Made by a program: the position numbers and the translations under genes. Positions 1 to 11,668 of a stretch of DNA of 64,000 nucleotides are shown piece by piece. The stretch comes from Ochotona curzoniae. Taxonomy: Eukaryota > Chordata > Mammalia > Lagomorpha > Ochotonidae. The stretch spans positions 11,160,001 to 11,224,000 of the forward strand of contig NW_024467120.1 in the NCBI RefSeq assembly GCF_017591425.1. The letters run 5' to 3'. The notes beneath the pieces were generated by a model. It was not told the DNA's origin. It worked only from the letters and a program-made list of their open reading frames with translations, and made no database searches. How positions within the stretch are numbered: position 1 is the first letter of the stretch; the number at the start of each line of letters is the position of its first letter.

Positions 1-231
1 ATGGTTTTTGCTTTGTCCCTGTTGTGTGTTTTCAAACTTCAGAATCTACAGGTGTCTACGATGTACCTGTGGGTCTTGTGAATGTTCCTCTGAGGTTAAC
101 ATGTGTGACCCTGGAGACCCTCTGGAACAGTCCCGATCAAAAACATCCCTGGGCGAAGCAAGCATTTATTGTGGCCTTTATCTCTTCTGCTTTGATAAGG
201 AAAAGAATTTGTGCTCCGGGGGATGACTTTT

Positions 232-280
232 TGGCTTAATGGTTAAGATGTTGCTTGGGATGTCTGTCTCCTGTATCTGA
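232..280 (+). mobile_element. CSINE head fragment (old type)
   Basis: GGCTTAATGGTTAAGATG followed by GCTTGGGATG resembles the tRNA-like head of an older C-repeat SINE. The rest of the element is missing, and the sequence runs straight into a CAGCC minisatellite. Confidence 0.4.
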
Positions 281-422
281 CAGCCCAAGCCAGCCCAGCC
301 CAGCCCAGGCCAGCACAACCCAGGCCAGCACAGCCCAGCCCAGCCCAGGCCAGCACAACCCAATCCAGCCCAGCCCAACACAGCCCAACACAGCCCAGAA
401 CAGCACAACCCAACCCAGGCCA
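281..422. repeat. CAGCC/CAGCA minisatellite
   Basis: About 140 bp of CAGCC, CAGGC and CAGCA units are arranged in imperfect higher-order blocks of roughly 35-60 bp. Long frames on the minus strand (GLGWAGLG patterns) are products of the repeat, not genes. Confidence 0.93.
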
Positions 423-894
423 GCCTGGCTTTGAGTCACAGCTCTGATCCATATTTTAGCTTTCTGTTAACGTGGCTCCTGAGAGGCAGCAGGTGATGCC
501 TCAAATAATTGGGTCCTTATCACCCACTTGGGAGACCTAGATTAAATTGCTAATTGCTGGTTCTGGATAATTAAAATAGAAATAAAAGAATTAGTGTTCT
601 AAACTGGGAGTTGGGAGTAGAAGAACCCTTTGGTGGCTGCTTACATAACAGATAAGAAGGGACATGCCTTACTCCCTTGTCTCCCAAACTGTGGGTAGGA
701 GACTGTTATCTCCTACTTCTTTGCATGGTAGTTGCTGCTTGGCAGTTTTCCTCTGGTTGCTAGGTCTCTGTGTTGCTGGGACAGCTTTGTCAGTTTTGGA
801 AGCCTTACCACATGCAAATCAACGAGATATATGAGTGTAAAATTGCTTTGCAAGCCAAAAGTCTCTTTGCAATGTGCAGAGTCTCATTACTTAT
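423..894. other. No feature recognised
   Basis: This is ordinary AT-balanced sequence without recognisable coding, RNA or repeat structure. The bases before it (1-231) are likewise unremarkable. Confidence 0.5.
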
Positions 895-908
895 CTGACT
901 GGGGCCTC

Positions 909-1227
909 TTTTTTTTTTTTTAATTTATTTTTAAAGGCAGATTTACAGAGAGAAGATAGAGAAAGATCTTCCATCTGCAGGTTCACTCCCAATGTAGCTG
1001 CAACAGCCGGAGCTGAGCCCATCCAAAGTCTGGAGCTAGGAGCTTCTTCCAGGTCTCCAATGCGCGTGCATGGTCCCAAGGCTTTGGGCTGTCCTCGTCT
1101 GCTTTCCTAGGCTACAAGCAGGGAGCTGAATGGAAGGTGGAGCAACCAGGACATGAACTAGCACTTAATGGAATCCTGGCACTTGCAAGACATGGATTTA
1201 GCCACTAAGCCATTGTGCTGGGGCCCC
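909..1227 (-). mobile_element. CSINE (C-repeat SINE), full length
   Basis: It reads from the T-rich tail complement (AATTTATTTTTAAAGGCAGATTTACAGAG) through TTTGGGC and GGAGCTG to the head complement GTGCTGGGGCCCC. Probable target-site duplications are CTGACTGGGGCCTCT (895-909) and CTGACTGAGGCTTCT (1228-1242), two mismatches in 15, so it is fairly old. Confidence 0.88.
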
Positions 1228-1242
1228 CTGACTGAGGCTTCT

Positions 1243-1804
1243 GACCACAAAGTCCAGTTGAAATCATCCACAAACTGTAGCCAGGCCTCCTCCTTACTGT
1301 ATCAAGCAAAACAGTATCACATAGCTGACCATAACATCAGAGGCAAATCTCCCATTGCTTACCATGTGGTCTCTCAACAACCCTATGTGTCCTGCAGCTG
1401 GCCAGGTTGCAGTGCAAGAAGGGTTAGTGGCCATGATCTCAGTGAGAAGTTAGGTCTGTTGAGAACAGGGCCTGCTTTCCAGCCTCGTTCACTGTGTACT
1501 CCGTTAATGCTGCTTTGCTTCCCTCTGCCGCCTGTCTCACGTCTGCCTCTGAGGTGACATTTTCATTAAGCACTCCAGGTCATATTTTGATGTTTTTAAT
1601 CTTCCAGATTTGAGCCATCTGAAGAATGCCTTGCTGATCTCTCAAATTTAGCTAGCCCTTTACAATGCATATTCCCCCAATGGTTTTCTGTTTCTGCAAA
1701 TTTTATTGTCAGTTCTTCTAAGATGGGAAAACTTTGTATCTTATATTTTCCAAATTCTTAGCACAGTAGTGAGGAAACACTTTTGTGTATCTTTTGTGGT
1801 ATGC
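1243..1804. other. No feature recognised
   Basis: No repeat, exon or RNA signature was recognised. The 129-codon frame that covers part of it starts inside the preceding SINE, so it is not credible. Confidence 0.45.
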
Positions 1805-2078
1805 TGGGCTAAGCTCACTCTTAGGGAACCACCATCTAATATGCTAAGACCTGTGTTCAAAACCAGCTTCAATTTCCTATCATGCGTCCAGCCAACGTAT
1901 TGGGGAGGCAGCAAATCATGCCGTAACAGGTGGGTTTCTGCTACTCACGTGGGAGACTGGTTTGTTGGAGTCCTTCTGCTTCAGCCCCAGCCTTTGGGGA
2001 GCACAGTAGCAGATGGAAGATTACTCTCTCCATGTGTCTCTCCCTCTCTTTTCATCACTCTGCCTTTTAAATGTTTAG
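1805..2078 (+). mobile_element. CSINE, diverged old copy
   Basis: The order of CSINE landmarks is kept (a head with CTAAGCTCACTC, GTGGGAGACT, GCAGATGGAAGATT, and a terminal CTGCCTTTTAAATG), but divergence is high. A CTTC tract follows its 3' end. Confidence 0.65.
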
Positions 2079-2089
2079 ACCTTCCTTCC

Positions 2090-2205
2090 TTCTTTCTTTC
2101 CTTCCTTTCTTCCTTCCTTCCTTCCTTCCTTCCTTCCTTCCTTCCTTCCTTCCTTCCTTCCTTCCTTCCTTCCTTCCTTCCTTCCTTCCTTCCTTCCTTC
2201 CTTCT
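2090..2205. repeat. (CTTC)n microsatellite
   Basis: About 115 bp of nearly pure CTTC repeats with CTTT variants at both ends. The strand asymmetry (all pyrimidine on plus) creates long open frames in several phases that are not genes. Confidence 0.97.
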
Positions 2206-4382
2206 TTTTCTTAGGTATAGTTGCACAGAATTTGCTGCAGATCATATTGGCAGGCCTCACTCAACATTTTCCTTTCAATCCATGGAGTAATGATTCAGTT
2301 AACACCTTTCTCATGTTACCTCTTTTGGTCAATTAAATGTAAAGAGCACTCAGCCTCAGCTTTTTGGGAAGCTTCTTGTTGCCACTTTTTCTTACAGCTT
2401 GTTTTGCCTCCAACTTGGGTGTGAACCTGGAGATATGTGGAGTTCTACCTTGTGACCAAGAAGTAAGAGTCATGAAGAAAAATGCAGCATGCCAAGGATG
2501 GCGGAGAGAAAAAGCCAATCATTTGGATTTCTCTTGTGGCTGAACATAGTCATAATCTGTGTATGGCAGGAGCTTGGGTGAGAAGGACGCAGCCCAGCAT
2601 CTCACTCAGTCCAGGGCTTCCTCTTCAGTTGAAAATCTGTGACCATCGAACGTTCTCCTGAGTGAAGTCTGACTTTGAAGCTGCAGCCCATGAAACTGTT
2701 TTTAGCCTCCCTGGGGATTTACCTGGTGCGTTCATCCCAATCAAGTTGACAAGTTGGCTGGAAGGTAGCCTGCTGCAAATATTCCAGAGTGATGGCCATC
2801 TAAACTGCCATTCCTTCTACTTAGACATGTCTGCAGAGATCAAAGACCACTAATAACATGAGGTTGTCACGTCTGCAACCCTTGGCCACTTTTGTTTCCT
2901 ACACAGGACTGAAGGACTTGTAGTGTCTTGAGTGGCTTCATGTTGCCTTCCATGACTTGGGCAAGATATCAGGAGTGTTGTCTTATCAACATTACATTTG
3001 TTTTCATTCCAGTTCACAGATCAGCAGGTGCTACAGAATGAGATTCTGAAAACTGTCCTCTTGATCTTCTGTAGTACTACATGCCACTTTAACTGTGGTT
3101 TCAAAGCAAATGTGATGTAGTGATAATTTTTCAGTGTGCAGTTCAATAGCATTGAGAGTCTCCACCTTGCAGTGCCACCAATCCGCAGGGCTTTCCCTCT
3201 TGCCCTCTGAGTCTCTTTCATGGTACTCTGAATGAGATCCTTTCTTGTCCCCGACTTGTGGGATCAATGCTGCCCTGCTGCTTGGAGCCCCGTCTCCTTG
3301 TTCTCCATAGCGTTATGGAACCAGGAAGAGGCTCCTTTGGCTAGATATTGCTTGGTGAGACTTCCAGACCAGGTATAGAGTGTTGACTCAATTTGAATTT
3401 CACTCTTGACAGGTTAATTATTTAGGAGTATTAAGAAGAGGTGGGTTTGAAAGACCAGAGATGTTTCTACAATGGAGGAATATCTGAAGACAACAAAGGT
3501 CTTGGTTGATAGGGAATACTTCTCACCAAGTGGCTCAGCCAAAAACAGTCTCCCAATTTCTCACAAGGTCCCAGCATGCAAAGATGTACAAGGTTATTTT
3601 TCCTGGCACTTCCTCTTTCCAAATGTCCCGTATGGTAATGCCCTTAATTCTTAATGGCCCCTGGCAGCCATGTCCTTGTCTTGCTAAAGCGCAGGTGTTG
3701 GTTGCTGTTTAATATTAAGTTAATTGGGGTTTTTGCTGCAGGAGTCTTGTGTGGTGTCTTGAGTTCATGAATTAGTCATTAAGTTGTGTTTACCAGACAG
3801 ACACCCTGGCACTCTGGGGGGACGTTCTTCTAGAGGGAGGCTCTTTGTGCCAGCTCCCCAAAACAATGGTGGGAGAACTGAATTCTCTTCAAGGACCTTT
3901 AGTATCAGCAATGGCTCTTCTTACCTTTGCAGGTTGAATTCAAGCCTTACATCAGAGAGGGTACAATTGTTTGTGATATCATTTGCAATGGGATGGTGGC
4001 TTTTCTTTGAGACCTAGCAGAAATGGTTGTATTACTGCTGTGGCAGCCTGGGAAGACTAATGAGAGCCAGTTATTTGTGTGGCATTTCTTTGCACTCTAG
4101 TGTAGAATGAGCTCAGGAATGTTAGCTAACCATAACTTCCCAGTTGTGGAACATTATCATCAGGGTCTGTGTTTTTTCTTTTTTTTCCTTTTGTCCTTAT
4201 AGTTGAGAAAATGATACCAAGTACCAGAACAGTGTAAAAGCACATGGATATTTGTGGTGTTATTATTCTAATGAGTTAATACCCAGGAATAATGAGCCAG
4301 GGTAAGTTTCCCAGCTTAGGATAGTAACAGCCTCTAATTCTGTGGTCAGTGAAATAGGAACCTCTAACCCCATTCTTTTTAG
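2206..4382. other. Unique-looking noncoding stretch
   Basis: About 2.2 kb has no recognised repeat, no splice-bounded open frame longer than chance and no RNA gene. Short T-rich runs occur (about 4172-4195). Diverged ancient repeats could be hidden here. Confidence 0.45.
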
Positions 4383-4655
4383 CTTTGATTTATTTGAAAG
4401 GCAGAGGGAGAGATAGGTTGAGAAAGCTTGTCTGTCTGCTGTTTCAATCACTCAATGCACACAATAGCTGTGGCTGGGCTGGGTCAAAGCTAGAAGCTGG
4501 AAACTATCTGGATCTCCTTTATGGGCAGGGACCCAGGAGTTGAGCTATTACCTGCTGTTTCCTTGGGTATGTATCAGCACAATGCTGCAATTGGAAGTTG
4601 AGCTTAGACTGGAGCCCAGGCACTCTGATGAAGGTTGAGGGCATCCTAAGTAGTA
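4383..4655 (-). mobile_element. CSINE, old copy
   Basis: It begins with GATTTATTTGAAAGGCAGAGG (tail complement) and continues through AGAAGCTGG and GGGACCCAGG toward a degraded head near 4650. The GAAAGGCAG form marks the older subfamily. Confidence 0.65.
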
Positions 4656-4667
4656 GTAGCATTTTAA

Positions 4668-4919
4668 CTTTTAAAATAAATTTCTTTATTTGAAAGTAAA
4701 AGTTAATCTACTTGGAAGGCAGAGACATAGATCTTTCATCTGCTGGCCAACCTTCCAAATGCCTTACAACAGCCAAGGCTGAACCAGACCAAACCCTGGA
4801 ACCTGGGACAGAACTTATTCTGGATCTGCAGGTGGGTGAGAGGGTACCTGGGCCCACAACCTGCTTCTTCCCGGGATGTACATCGGTGGGAAGCTGGACT
4901 TGGAAGTGGATTGGGTCTT
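4668..4919 (-). mobile_element. CSINE, 3' part of old copy
   Basis: TTTCTTTATTTGAAAG, CTTGGAAGGCAGAGACATAG and CATCTGCTGG match the tail half of a C-repeat. The head is cut off near 4919, where another SINE begins. Confidence 0.6.
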
Positions 4920-4920
4920 A

Positions 4921-5228
4921 ATTTTTAAAGTCAAAAGTGGAGGGGTAAAGAAAAATATCTTTCTTCCATTAGGTGGTTTACTCTCCAGATGGCCTTAGTG
5001 GCTGGGTCTGGGCCAGGATAAAGCCAAGAGCCTGGTGTTTCATCCAGATCTCTAACACGAGAGGTAGGGCCAGACTTGGACCATCTTCTGCTGCTTTTTC
5101 TAGGTCATTAGTGGGGAGCTGTATTGGAAGTGAAGCAGCTGGGACTGAAATTTCTCATGTATGGGATTCTGACATCGTAGGCAGCAGCTTTACTTGCTGT
5201 GGCACAACATTAATGCTACGGAATGTGT
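4921..5228 (-). mobile_element. CSINE, old copy
   Basis: Tail complement near 4921, then GGTCATTAGTGGGGAGCTG, GGAAGTGAAGCAGCTGGGAC and a head complement ending near AACATTAATGCTACG. It is the third of three same-strand old SINEs in a row. Confidence 0.6.
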
Positions 5229-6176
5229 CTTAAACTTGGCCACCTCTGATGTGCCTTAAGGTTAAAAGTACCTTTTTGACTTGAAGACTCTCAATGGTGT
5301 GAGAGTACAACTGTTAGAATTTGAGTCATTCAGGGTTGTCTAAGAGGGTGTAGTGGGTATATTGTTCTTATAGAGTATTTATCTGTGTTTCCATTTTTTA
5401 GGAGTGATTTTGTTAGAGTTTGAAATTATGTGCTTTATAATTCTATGTCAGTGCGGGTGAACCTTTTCAGTTTATTTTAGTTTGAAAGCTTGGGCTGACT
5501 AGTCTTTTTCACCAGTTTTGTTCATATAAGGAATACCACAGAAGTGCTTCACATGCATTTTACAAGAACTTTTGGGTAATAAAAATTAGTATCAGTTAAA
5601 AATAACTTAGCCAATCTAATGTATGAACCAGCTGTTTCTGAGCTACATGGTGAGCACAGCTTGTATTCAGTCTTATTCTTGACTGTTTTCTGTGGTATGG
5701 AAGATGGATTTCATTTCTGGGTGAAGCCTTATATATTGTCTTAGATTTTTGTGTGTGGTCATATTGGGCAGCTGAAAAGAAGTAGAAACGAGAAAGGAAG
5801 ATGTGTATGAACTTTGTGATGTATAAAAAATGTGCAGGAGTTTGTATTTTTTGGCTTCAAGGGGTTTCTGATTTTTTGGATTTAGAGACTAATTAGATGA
5901 TCAGATGTTACCTGCTGTGGTTGGGATGTGGCCCCTCCAAAACTGAGGTGTGGCCAACTTGACAGTAGTTGAGAGGAGGGCCCTTGAAGGAATGATTGGG
6001 CCTTGGAGGCTTATTCTCCATCCTTGTAACAGAAGCTTCCAGCAGAGTTTGTCCAGCCTGTGGTTTTACACTTCCGTCTTTTGCAATGCGATGAAGTGGC
6101 AAGAAAATCCCTTCCTTTCATCCATTCTGGATGGTGGTGCCTTGATTTCATACTCCCTCGTTCCTCCCTTCCTTCC
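5229..6176. other. Unique-looking noncoding stretch
   Basis: No gene or clear repeat. ACATGCATTTTACAAGAACTTTT near 5550 faintly resembles the end of the palindromic DNA-transposon family described elsewhere in this window, but the match is too weak to call. Confidence 0.4.
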
Positions 6177-6343
6177 ATTTGATTTACTTGAGAGGCAGAG
6201 AGACCATGATGGCCGTGGGGTAGGAAGAGGTTGAGTTCTGACACTTTCCCAGTGCGCTAGCAGGGAGCTGGAGTGAAAGCCAAGCAGCTGGCCATCTCAG
6301 ACAGAATTCTAACATGCTACATTACATCATTGCTCCAGTCTTA
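6177..6343 (-). mobile_element. CSINE fragment with internal deletion
   Basis: GATTTACTTGAGAGGCAGAGAG (tail complement) is followed closely by GCAGGGAGCTGGAG and a head complement ending CATTGCTCCAG. About 100 bp of the body is missing. Confidence 0.6.
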
Positions 6344-6819
6344 GAATTTCTTTCTTTCTTTTCTTTTTTTTCCCAGTCTTAGAATTTCTATCTTCCAGAC
6401 TGTGGGGACTGTTTGATCCGGCTTCAGGTACTCTGCTGCTGTGTGCACAAAAGAAGCAAAGCAGCATGGTATACTTAACCATGATGACATTTCTGTTGTC
6501 CTTAGTTATAGAAAGTGGTTGTTAGGTGCTTTCCTGCACCCAGGTCAAGCCAGAGTCTATTGGTAGGGGGATAATTTGGTGAGTCTTTCCCTTCTCCGTG
6601 ACAGCTGGGGCATTCTAGAACCATCTTATTAGAAAGAGGTGACATAAAGGAAGTACTGAGTCGTCATGAACTGCTTGTGGGAGAATCTGCCACTTGTTCT
6701 CCATGGGCTTCCTAGCTGCAATTGTGATGTGGGCCAGGCATTTCTGAGAAATAGTGCCTGGAAACCTAGTGTGAAACAGAGGGACTCAATGCATACACAA
6801 CTCAGAAGTAAGATAATTC
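6344..6819. other. No feature recognised
   Basis: It contains a short direct repeat: CAGTCTTAGAATTTCT occurs at about 6336 and 6376 around a T/C-rich run. Otherwise unremarkable. Confidence 0.45.
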
Positions 6820-7068
6820 GGCTTGATGCCGTGGTGTAGTAGGTTAAGCCTCCATCTGTGGTACTAACATCCTATATGAATACCTATTTGAGTCATAACT
6901 GTTCCACTTCTGATCCAGCCCCTACATCCACATGGGAGAGCTGGAAGAAACTCCAGGCTCCTGGTTGGATCAGGTCGACCTCTGGCTGGTATGGCCGTTT
7001 GGGGAGTGAATTAGCAGGTTTGTCCTTCTATCTGTAAATCTGCCTTTCAAATAAAAATAAATGTGTGT
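6820..7068 (+). mobile_element. CSINE, old type
   Basis: The head GGTGTAGTAGGTTAAGCC is the rabbit-like older form. The body has GGGGAGTGAATTAGCAGG, and the element ends CTGCCTTTCAAATAAAAATAAA. Confidence 0.85.
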
Positions 7069-8906
7069 TAAGAAAGAACAGACTGTTAACAGAAAGAAAG
7101 AGCAGTCAAAGAGGCTCCCCAGTTGTTTGAGTGGTAACCCTGCTCTGTAGCCCTACCTCACAGTGGTAATTGCGTGATCATGGTTATTGTGGCCAAGACT
7201 ACCCATCATTTAGCTTAGTTGTGGAAGATAAATGCTGGCACAGAATAGGGCTGTATGTGATTTGTTCTGTGCTGTTTGTGAACTTAAGTACTGTGATCAC
7301 AGGTTTCGTAGCTGCCCTCTGGGCTTGCCCCATTGGGCAAAACTTTTGTGAATGCTACTGTGACTAAGACCCTTCCAAACTGGCCACAAAGGCAGCTGAA
7401 AGGACCTGACCCCTGTTTGTTTGTTTGTTTGTTTTGGTCTTTGTTCAGAGCTGCTGCAGCAAGCCTTGAAGGTGTTTGAATGTAAGTTGGTGGAGTTTCT
7501 GAACCCTGAGGAAGCCAGGCTTCCCTGGTCGCCGCATGCTGGTTTCCTCTGGCTCTGAGAAATGAGGGCAGAATTGACCTTGAACCAAGGAGGGCAGGCC
7601 CATCAGCCAGTAAGCTGCCCAGAACTCACAGACACACATGGAAGCCCCGGGGTGTGGGGTGGGGGGTAGTGAAATCTGCAGACAGGCCCAGGCTCTTGGC
7701 TTAGTACTGCCTTTCAGGTGTGTGGGTTTGTGCTTGGAATTTGAGAGGAGGTGCTCTGATGATCCGGTAACCTTGTACTCCCACCGGCTAGTTCCCCCCG
7801 CCCCCCCATCCTGGGATTGCCTGTTCCTGGATTGTTGCAGCAGTGAAAGCATGGGAATGATTTCTTATGGGTACCCTGAGACACACAGTGCAGGGAGCTT
7901 CTAGGCCAGCCTGGAGGCATTTTTCTCATTTGGAAACCAGGAGTCTGGCTCCTTTTTTAAAAGAGTATATGGGTCGGTTGTTACAGTGTCTCTCACTGTA
8001 GGTGGAAGGTTTGGCCAAGTCTGGCTGAATGGCTGGCAGAAAGGAAAAACACTTAAAATTGGTTTAAAAAAATCTCAGCTTGTTTTTGCACATGACCTTA
8101 TTGCCGAGCAGAGTCTCCTGCTTTGTGGGGCAGGGGCAGGTGTGGCTCAGTGCAGTTCTCTGGCTTGCCACTAGAGTACTGTGAAGATGCTCTGCGTTTC
8201 GGAAAGGTGCCCTTACTAGAAATGGATCAGGCATGAAGGAGGGTTTTCCCGCCTTCCACTTCCATTTTTAAAAGCAATGTTGTCCTGGTTTTATTTGCCT
8301 GTGAGTTGGGGAGTGAAAGATGCAAGGGAAGAGACAGACGCAGCCAAATATCTTTGCTATGGGGAAAAGACTGTCTTTCATCAGAGAGTGAGACTGTAAT
8401 GCTGAGTGAGTTCCTTGCAGGGAACATTGACAGATTTGGCTGGGGGAGGGTCAGTTATGTAGTGGCAGTCTTAATTTTCTGTTGTCCTCTATATCCCAGG
8501 TTTGCTTAGTCTTGGAGTCTTGCTCTCTGGTAGTTAGTTCACTGAGAGGTCTCTGCTAAACTACAGACACCTTTTTGTTGTGTCCAATTCAGCTGAACTG
8601 TTTATACACACATGCCAAACCACTTAACTTTTTTCTCCATTAAACTTGCTGAGCTGGTAAGAGGATCAGATTGGGTCATCCAAGGCAAATGCTGCTCAAA
8701 TCATTGTGTCCCTAAAGAGAACTGGCTATGACCTGCTAAGAGAGACTGAGGACAGAATCACAGTTGGGAGAAGGAGACATCTCAGAAAGTTTGTGGAGAA
8801 GTGGAGTTACAAAATAATTTTATTCTGCAGCGGAAAAAAAAAAAAGTGAACTCCATGCATGCCTGGAAGAAAATTCTAAAAGTTCCTGGAGGTGCAAAAT
8901 GTAAAC
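7069..8906. other. Unique-looking noncoding stretch
   Basis: About 1.8 kb without recognised repeats apart from a GTTT run at 7414-7436. The 135-codon minus-strand frame at 7445-7852 shows no recognisable domain, and I treat it as chance. Confidence 0.45.
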
Positions 8907-9163
8907 TGTTTGGCTCAGTGCTTAAGATGGGGACTATTGCATCCTGTCCCAGAGTGCCTGAGTTTGAGTCCTGGCTCTTCCAGTTTCAGCTTACTTCTAG
9001 TGCACACCTTGGTTTTGGGTTCCTACCCCTCATGCTGGAGACCTGGGTTGACTTAGACCTTGTCCATCTCTGGTTACTGCTAATATCTGGAGAAGGAACC
9101 AGTGGATGGAAGTTCTCTGTCTCTTTCTCTGCATTTCTTATTTTTTCCCCTTTATTTTAGATG
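8907..9163 (+). mobile_element. CSINE, diverged old copy
   Basis: GGCTCAGTGCTTAAGATGGG gives the head. GAGTCCTGGCTCTTCCAGTT (B-box region), CCAGTGGATGGAAG and a final TTTATTTTAGATG follow the C-repeat order. Confidence 0.7.
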
Positions 9164-9249
9164 ATGTTAGCATAATTGATCAGAGTAGGGTGGATCAAGG
9201 GTTAGGGAAAAGTGGGTGTGATCATTATTTCCAAATTTTTTATTTCTCC

Positions 9250-9839
9250 TTCCTGTTTCAGGAGCTGGGGAGAAGCCACACCCAGCCTCCCAACAACATC
9301 ATTTCCCAGGGGCTGGGTCCTTGGCCCACCTGTGTAGTGGTTGCCCGTTCTGTGAGCCCTGTGGGAAGGTAGTGTGGTGGGGTCCAGGTCGCCTGGCCTG
9401 AGTCCTTGGCCTGCCTGCACAGTGGATGCCATGTCCATTATCCCCAGGGATCAGGGGCCCAGGTCACCTGCTTGGGTCTGGTGGGGTCTAGGTTGACTAA
9501 TCCTCCTCAGTGGAAATGACAGAGTAGTGGACGTTGGGTCAGATCCACATGGAGGAAATGGCAGCCCATTGAGCCCTGCAGGGGACTTTGCACCATTTCA
9601 GACAAAGGAGAACAGAAAACATTGGACAACTACCCCAGCCAAACAATGACAGCAAATATCTGGGACTCTGAGGTTGTCTGTGTCAGCCGATAGACCCTGA
9701 AAAGGTTCCCTCATCCTTGGGTCTGTGAGATCGACAACATTTCAGAACTGTTGAAACCATCTGGGCAGAACCCTCAAAGTGTGCACCACATTGTGACCTT
9801 GGGTTGATATCGGGTAGCAATTAAATCCCCCCTCCAGGG
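9250..9839. repeat. Unclassified GC-rich block with internal near-repeats
   Basis: About 590 bp differ in composition from the flanks. CTGGGTCCTTGGCCCACCTG (9313) and CTGAGTCCTTGGCCTGCCTG (9398) are near-copies 85 bp apart, and further GGGGTCCAGGTCGCCTG / GGCCCAGGTCACCTG pairs occur. It could be part of an older L1 5' UTR or a solo LTR. I cannot assign a family. Confidence 0.35.
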
Positions 9840-9945
9840 ACTTAAAAGCAATTTTTAAAGATCATGGAACATGCCTATTATGAAAATACGATGCATGAAT
9901 TTCAAAATACTTTTTTCCTTGAACTTTTTGAATTCCCTTGTATGT
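9840..9945 (-). mobile_element. Palindromic DNA-transposon fossil, copy E
   Basis: Read on the minus strand it starts with TTCAAAAAGTTCAAGG, then TTTTGAAATTCATGCATCG and TTTTCATAATAGGCATG, and ends with a degraded inverted copy of the start. The middle (TTTATTTTGGTGCA in other copies) is deleted. Four more copies are at 39.6, 52.0, 59.8 and 63.7 kb. Confidence 0.7.
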
Positions 9946-10626
9946 ATTCTGGATGTCCCAGCTGACATCTGGGTTCACTGGAAGTGTTCTAGTAATACTG
10001 AGCCTTGTGTTCATGTTGAGCATATGTGCTGACAGCCACATGTGCTTGATTGGAGGGAGGTGTTTCCACACCATGGCTCAGTTTACTCAGCAGCGCGGAA
10101 ACACGGGCATGCTGGATGAGAGGCATTCAAGCCCTCCAGGCTGAACGAAGGCTTTGTGTGTAACCTGTTTCCTTTCCAAACATGTTGGGAATGTTCCGAG
10201 AACTGCACGGGTGTGCTTCAGGGTGGAGGCGCTGTGAGTGTATTTGCTAGAATGGAGACTTTGACTCCAACATGCCAGGAACGAGCACTAAATTATCCCT
10301 TCCTGGATCTTTATATAGAAGAGGTGTGTTATTGAGTTGGTTTTGAAAGTTTTCACAAATGTGTGTTTTAAAAATCTCTTTTTTTCTAACAACTCATTAT
10401 TTGGGCTGATATTTCCTTGAAAAGTGGCAAAGACTTTCCATTGATTTATAGTTGTGCAAGTTGTAAGATGGGTTATTCCTACAAATGGAACTGTGTAATT
10501 GTAAACCCAGTGTTTTTCTCCTCAGTGGACCTGCAAATTAGGTGAAATTTTGTTATCTTCTCCCGGAGATCATGGTCTTTACCTTGTTATGCTTCCCATT
10601 GAAACCCGATCTCAGCCAATTCCTTG
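9946..10626. other. No feature recognised
   Basis: No gene or repeat was recognised. CCTTTCCAAACATGTTGGGAA near 10171 has a near-copy near 11677. Confidence 0.45.
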
Positions 10627-10960
10627 ATTTTTTTTTTAAGATTTATTTATTTTTATTGCAAAATCAGTTATATACAGAGAGGAGAAAAGACAGAAGAAGA
10701 TCTTCTGTCTGATGATTCACTCCCCAAGTGACCACAATGGATGATGCTGCGCTGATCCAAAGCCAGGTTCCAGGAACTTCCTCCGGGTCTCCCATGCGGG
10801 TGCAGGATCCCAAGGCTTTGGGCCATGCTGACTGCTTTCCCAGGCCACAAGCAGGGAGCTGGATGGGAAGTGGAGCTGCCGGGATTAGAACCAGGACCCT
10901 TATGGTTCCCGGCTTGTTCAAGGCGAGGACCTTAACCACTATCCTATTGTGCCGGGCCCC
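10627..10960 (-). mobile_element. CSINE, young type, full length
   Basis: It runs from a T tract through AAGATTTATTTATTTTTATTG to the head complement GTGCCGGGCCCC. Target-site duplications AATTCCTTGATTTTT (10618-10632) and AATTTCTTGATTTTT (10961-10975) differ at one base. The B-box complement reads GGATTAGAACC, the variant shared by the younger copies. Confidence 0.95.
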
Positions 10961-11090
10961 AATTTCTTGATTTTTGAAATTAACTTAATACTCATCCAAC
11001 TTTAGGCATATTCATGACAATGACTTGATTTTAGCTTGTTATCTCTTTCAGGATCAATGAAGCTTTCCATAATTTTGTTCTGAAAACCAG

Positions 11091-11322
11091 AGACAGCCCC
11101 AAGTGACTGCAGCGGTCAGGCTGAAATTAGGAGCCAGGACCTCTTCCATGTCTCCCTGTAGGTGCAGGGACCAAGCAATAGGAACCATCTTCTGCTGCTT
11201 TCCCAGGCACATTAGCAAGGAGCCAAATCAGAAGCAGAGTAGCTGGGACTTGAACTTGCACTCAAATGGCATGCTGGCATTGTAGGTGGTGATTTAATGT
11301 GGTACACTACAAAGCTGACCTC
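11091..11322 (-). mobile_element. CSINE, body and head only
   Basis: It starts inside the body (CCCCAAGTGACTGCAG), continues through AGGAGCCAGGACCTCTTCC and GCTGCTTTCCCAGGC, and ends near a degraded head complement. The tail half is absent. Confidence 0.75.
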
Positions 11323-11397
11323 TGTTAAAGGAATTCTAGAATCTGAGTTAGATTGTAAGTCATGAGCTTATGCCTTCCTGTCTATATCAGTTTTCCT

Positions 11398-11668
11398 TTT
11401 GAAAGTTTATTTATTTTTATTGAAGGCAGATTTACAGAGGAAAGGAGAAACAGAATGAACTGAGCCAATCCAAATCCAGGAGCCAGGAGCTTCTTCTGAG
11501 TCTCCTGCATGGGTATAGGGTCCCAAGGCTTTGGGCCATCCTTCACTGCTTTCCTTCACAATCAGGGAACTGAATGGGAAGTGGAGCAGCTGGGGCACAA
11601 ACTGGCACCCATATGGGATGCTTGTGCTTGGAGGTGGAGGGTGAGACAGTTGAGCCAAGCACTGGTAC
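11398..11668 (-). mobile_element. CSINE
   Basis: GTTTATTTATTTTTATTGAAGG starts the tail complement. CAAGGCTTTGGGCCATCC and AATGGGAAGTGGAGCAGCTGG are clear. The head complement is degraded near 11660. Confidence 0.85.

Noticed and set aside
178..452. Three overlapping minus-strand frames rich in G, L, W and A
   Set aside because: They are phase-shifted readings of the CAGCC minisatellite.
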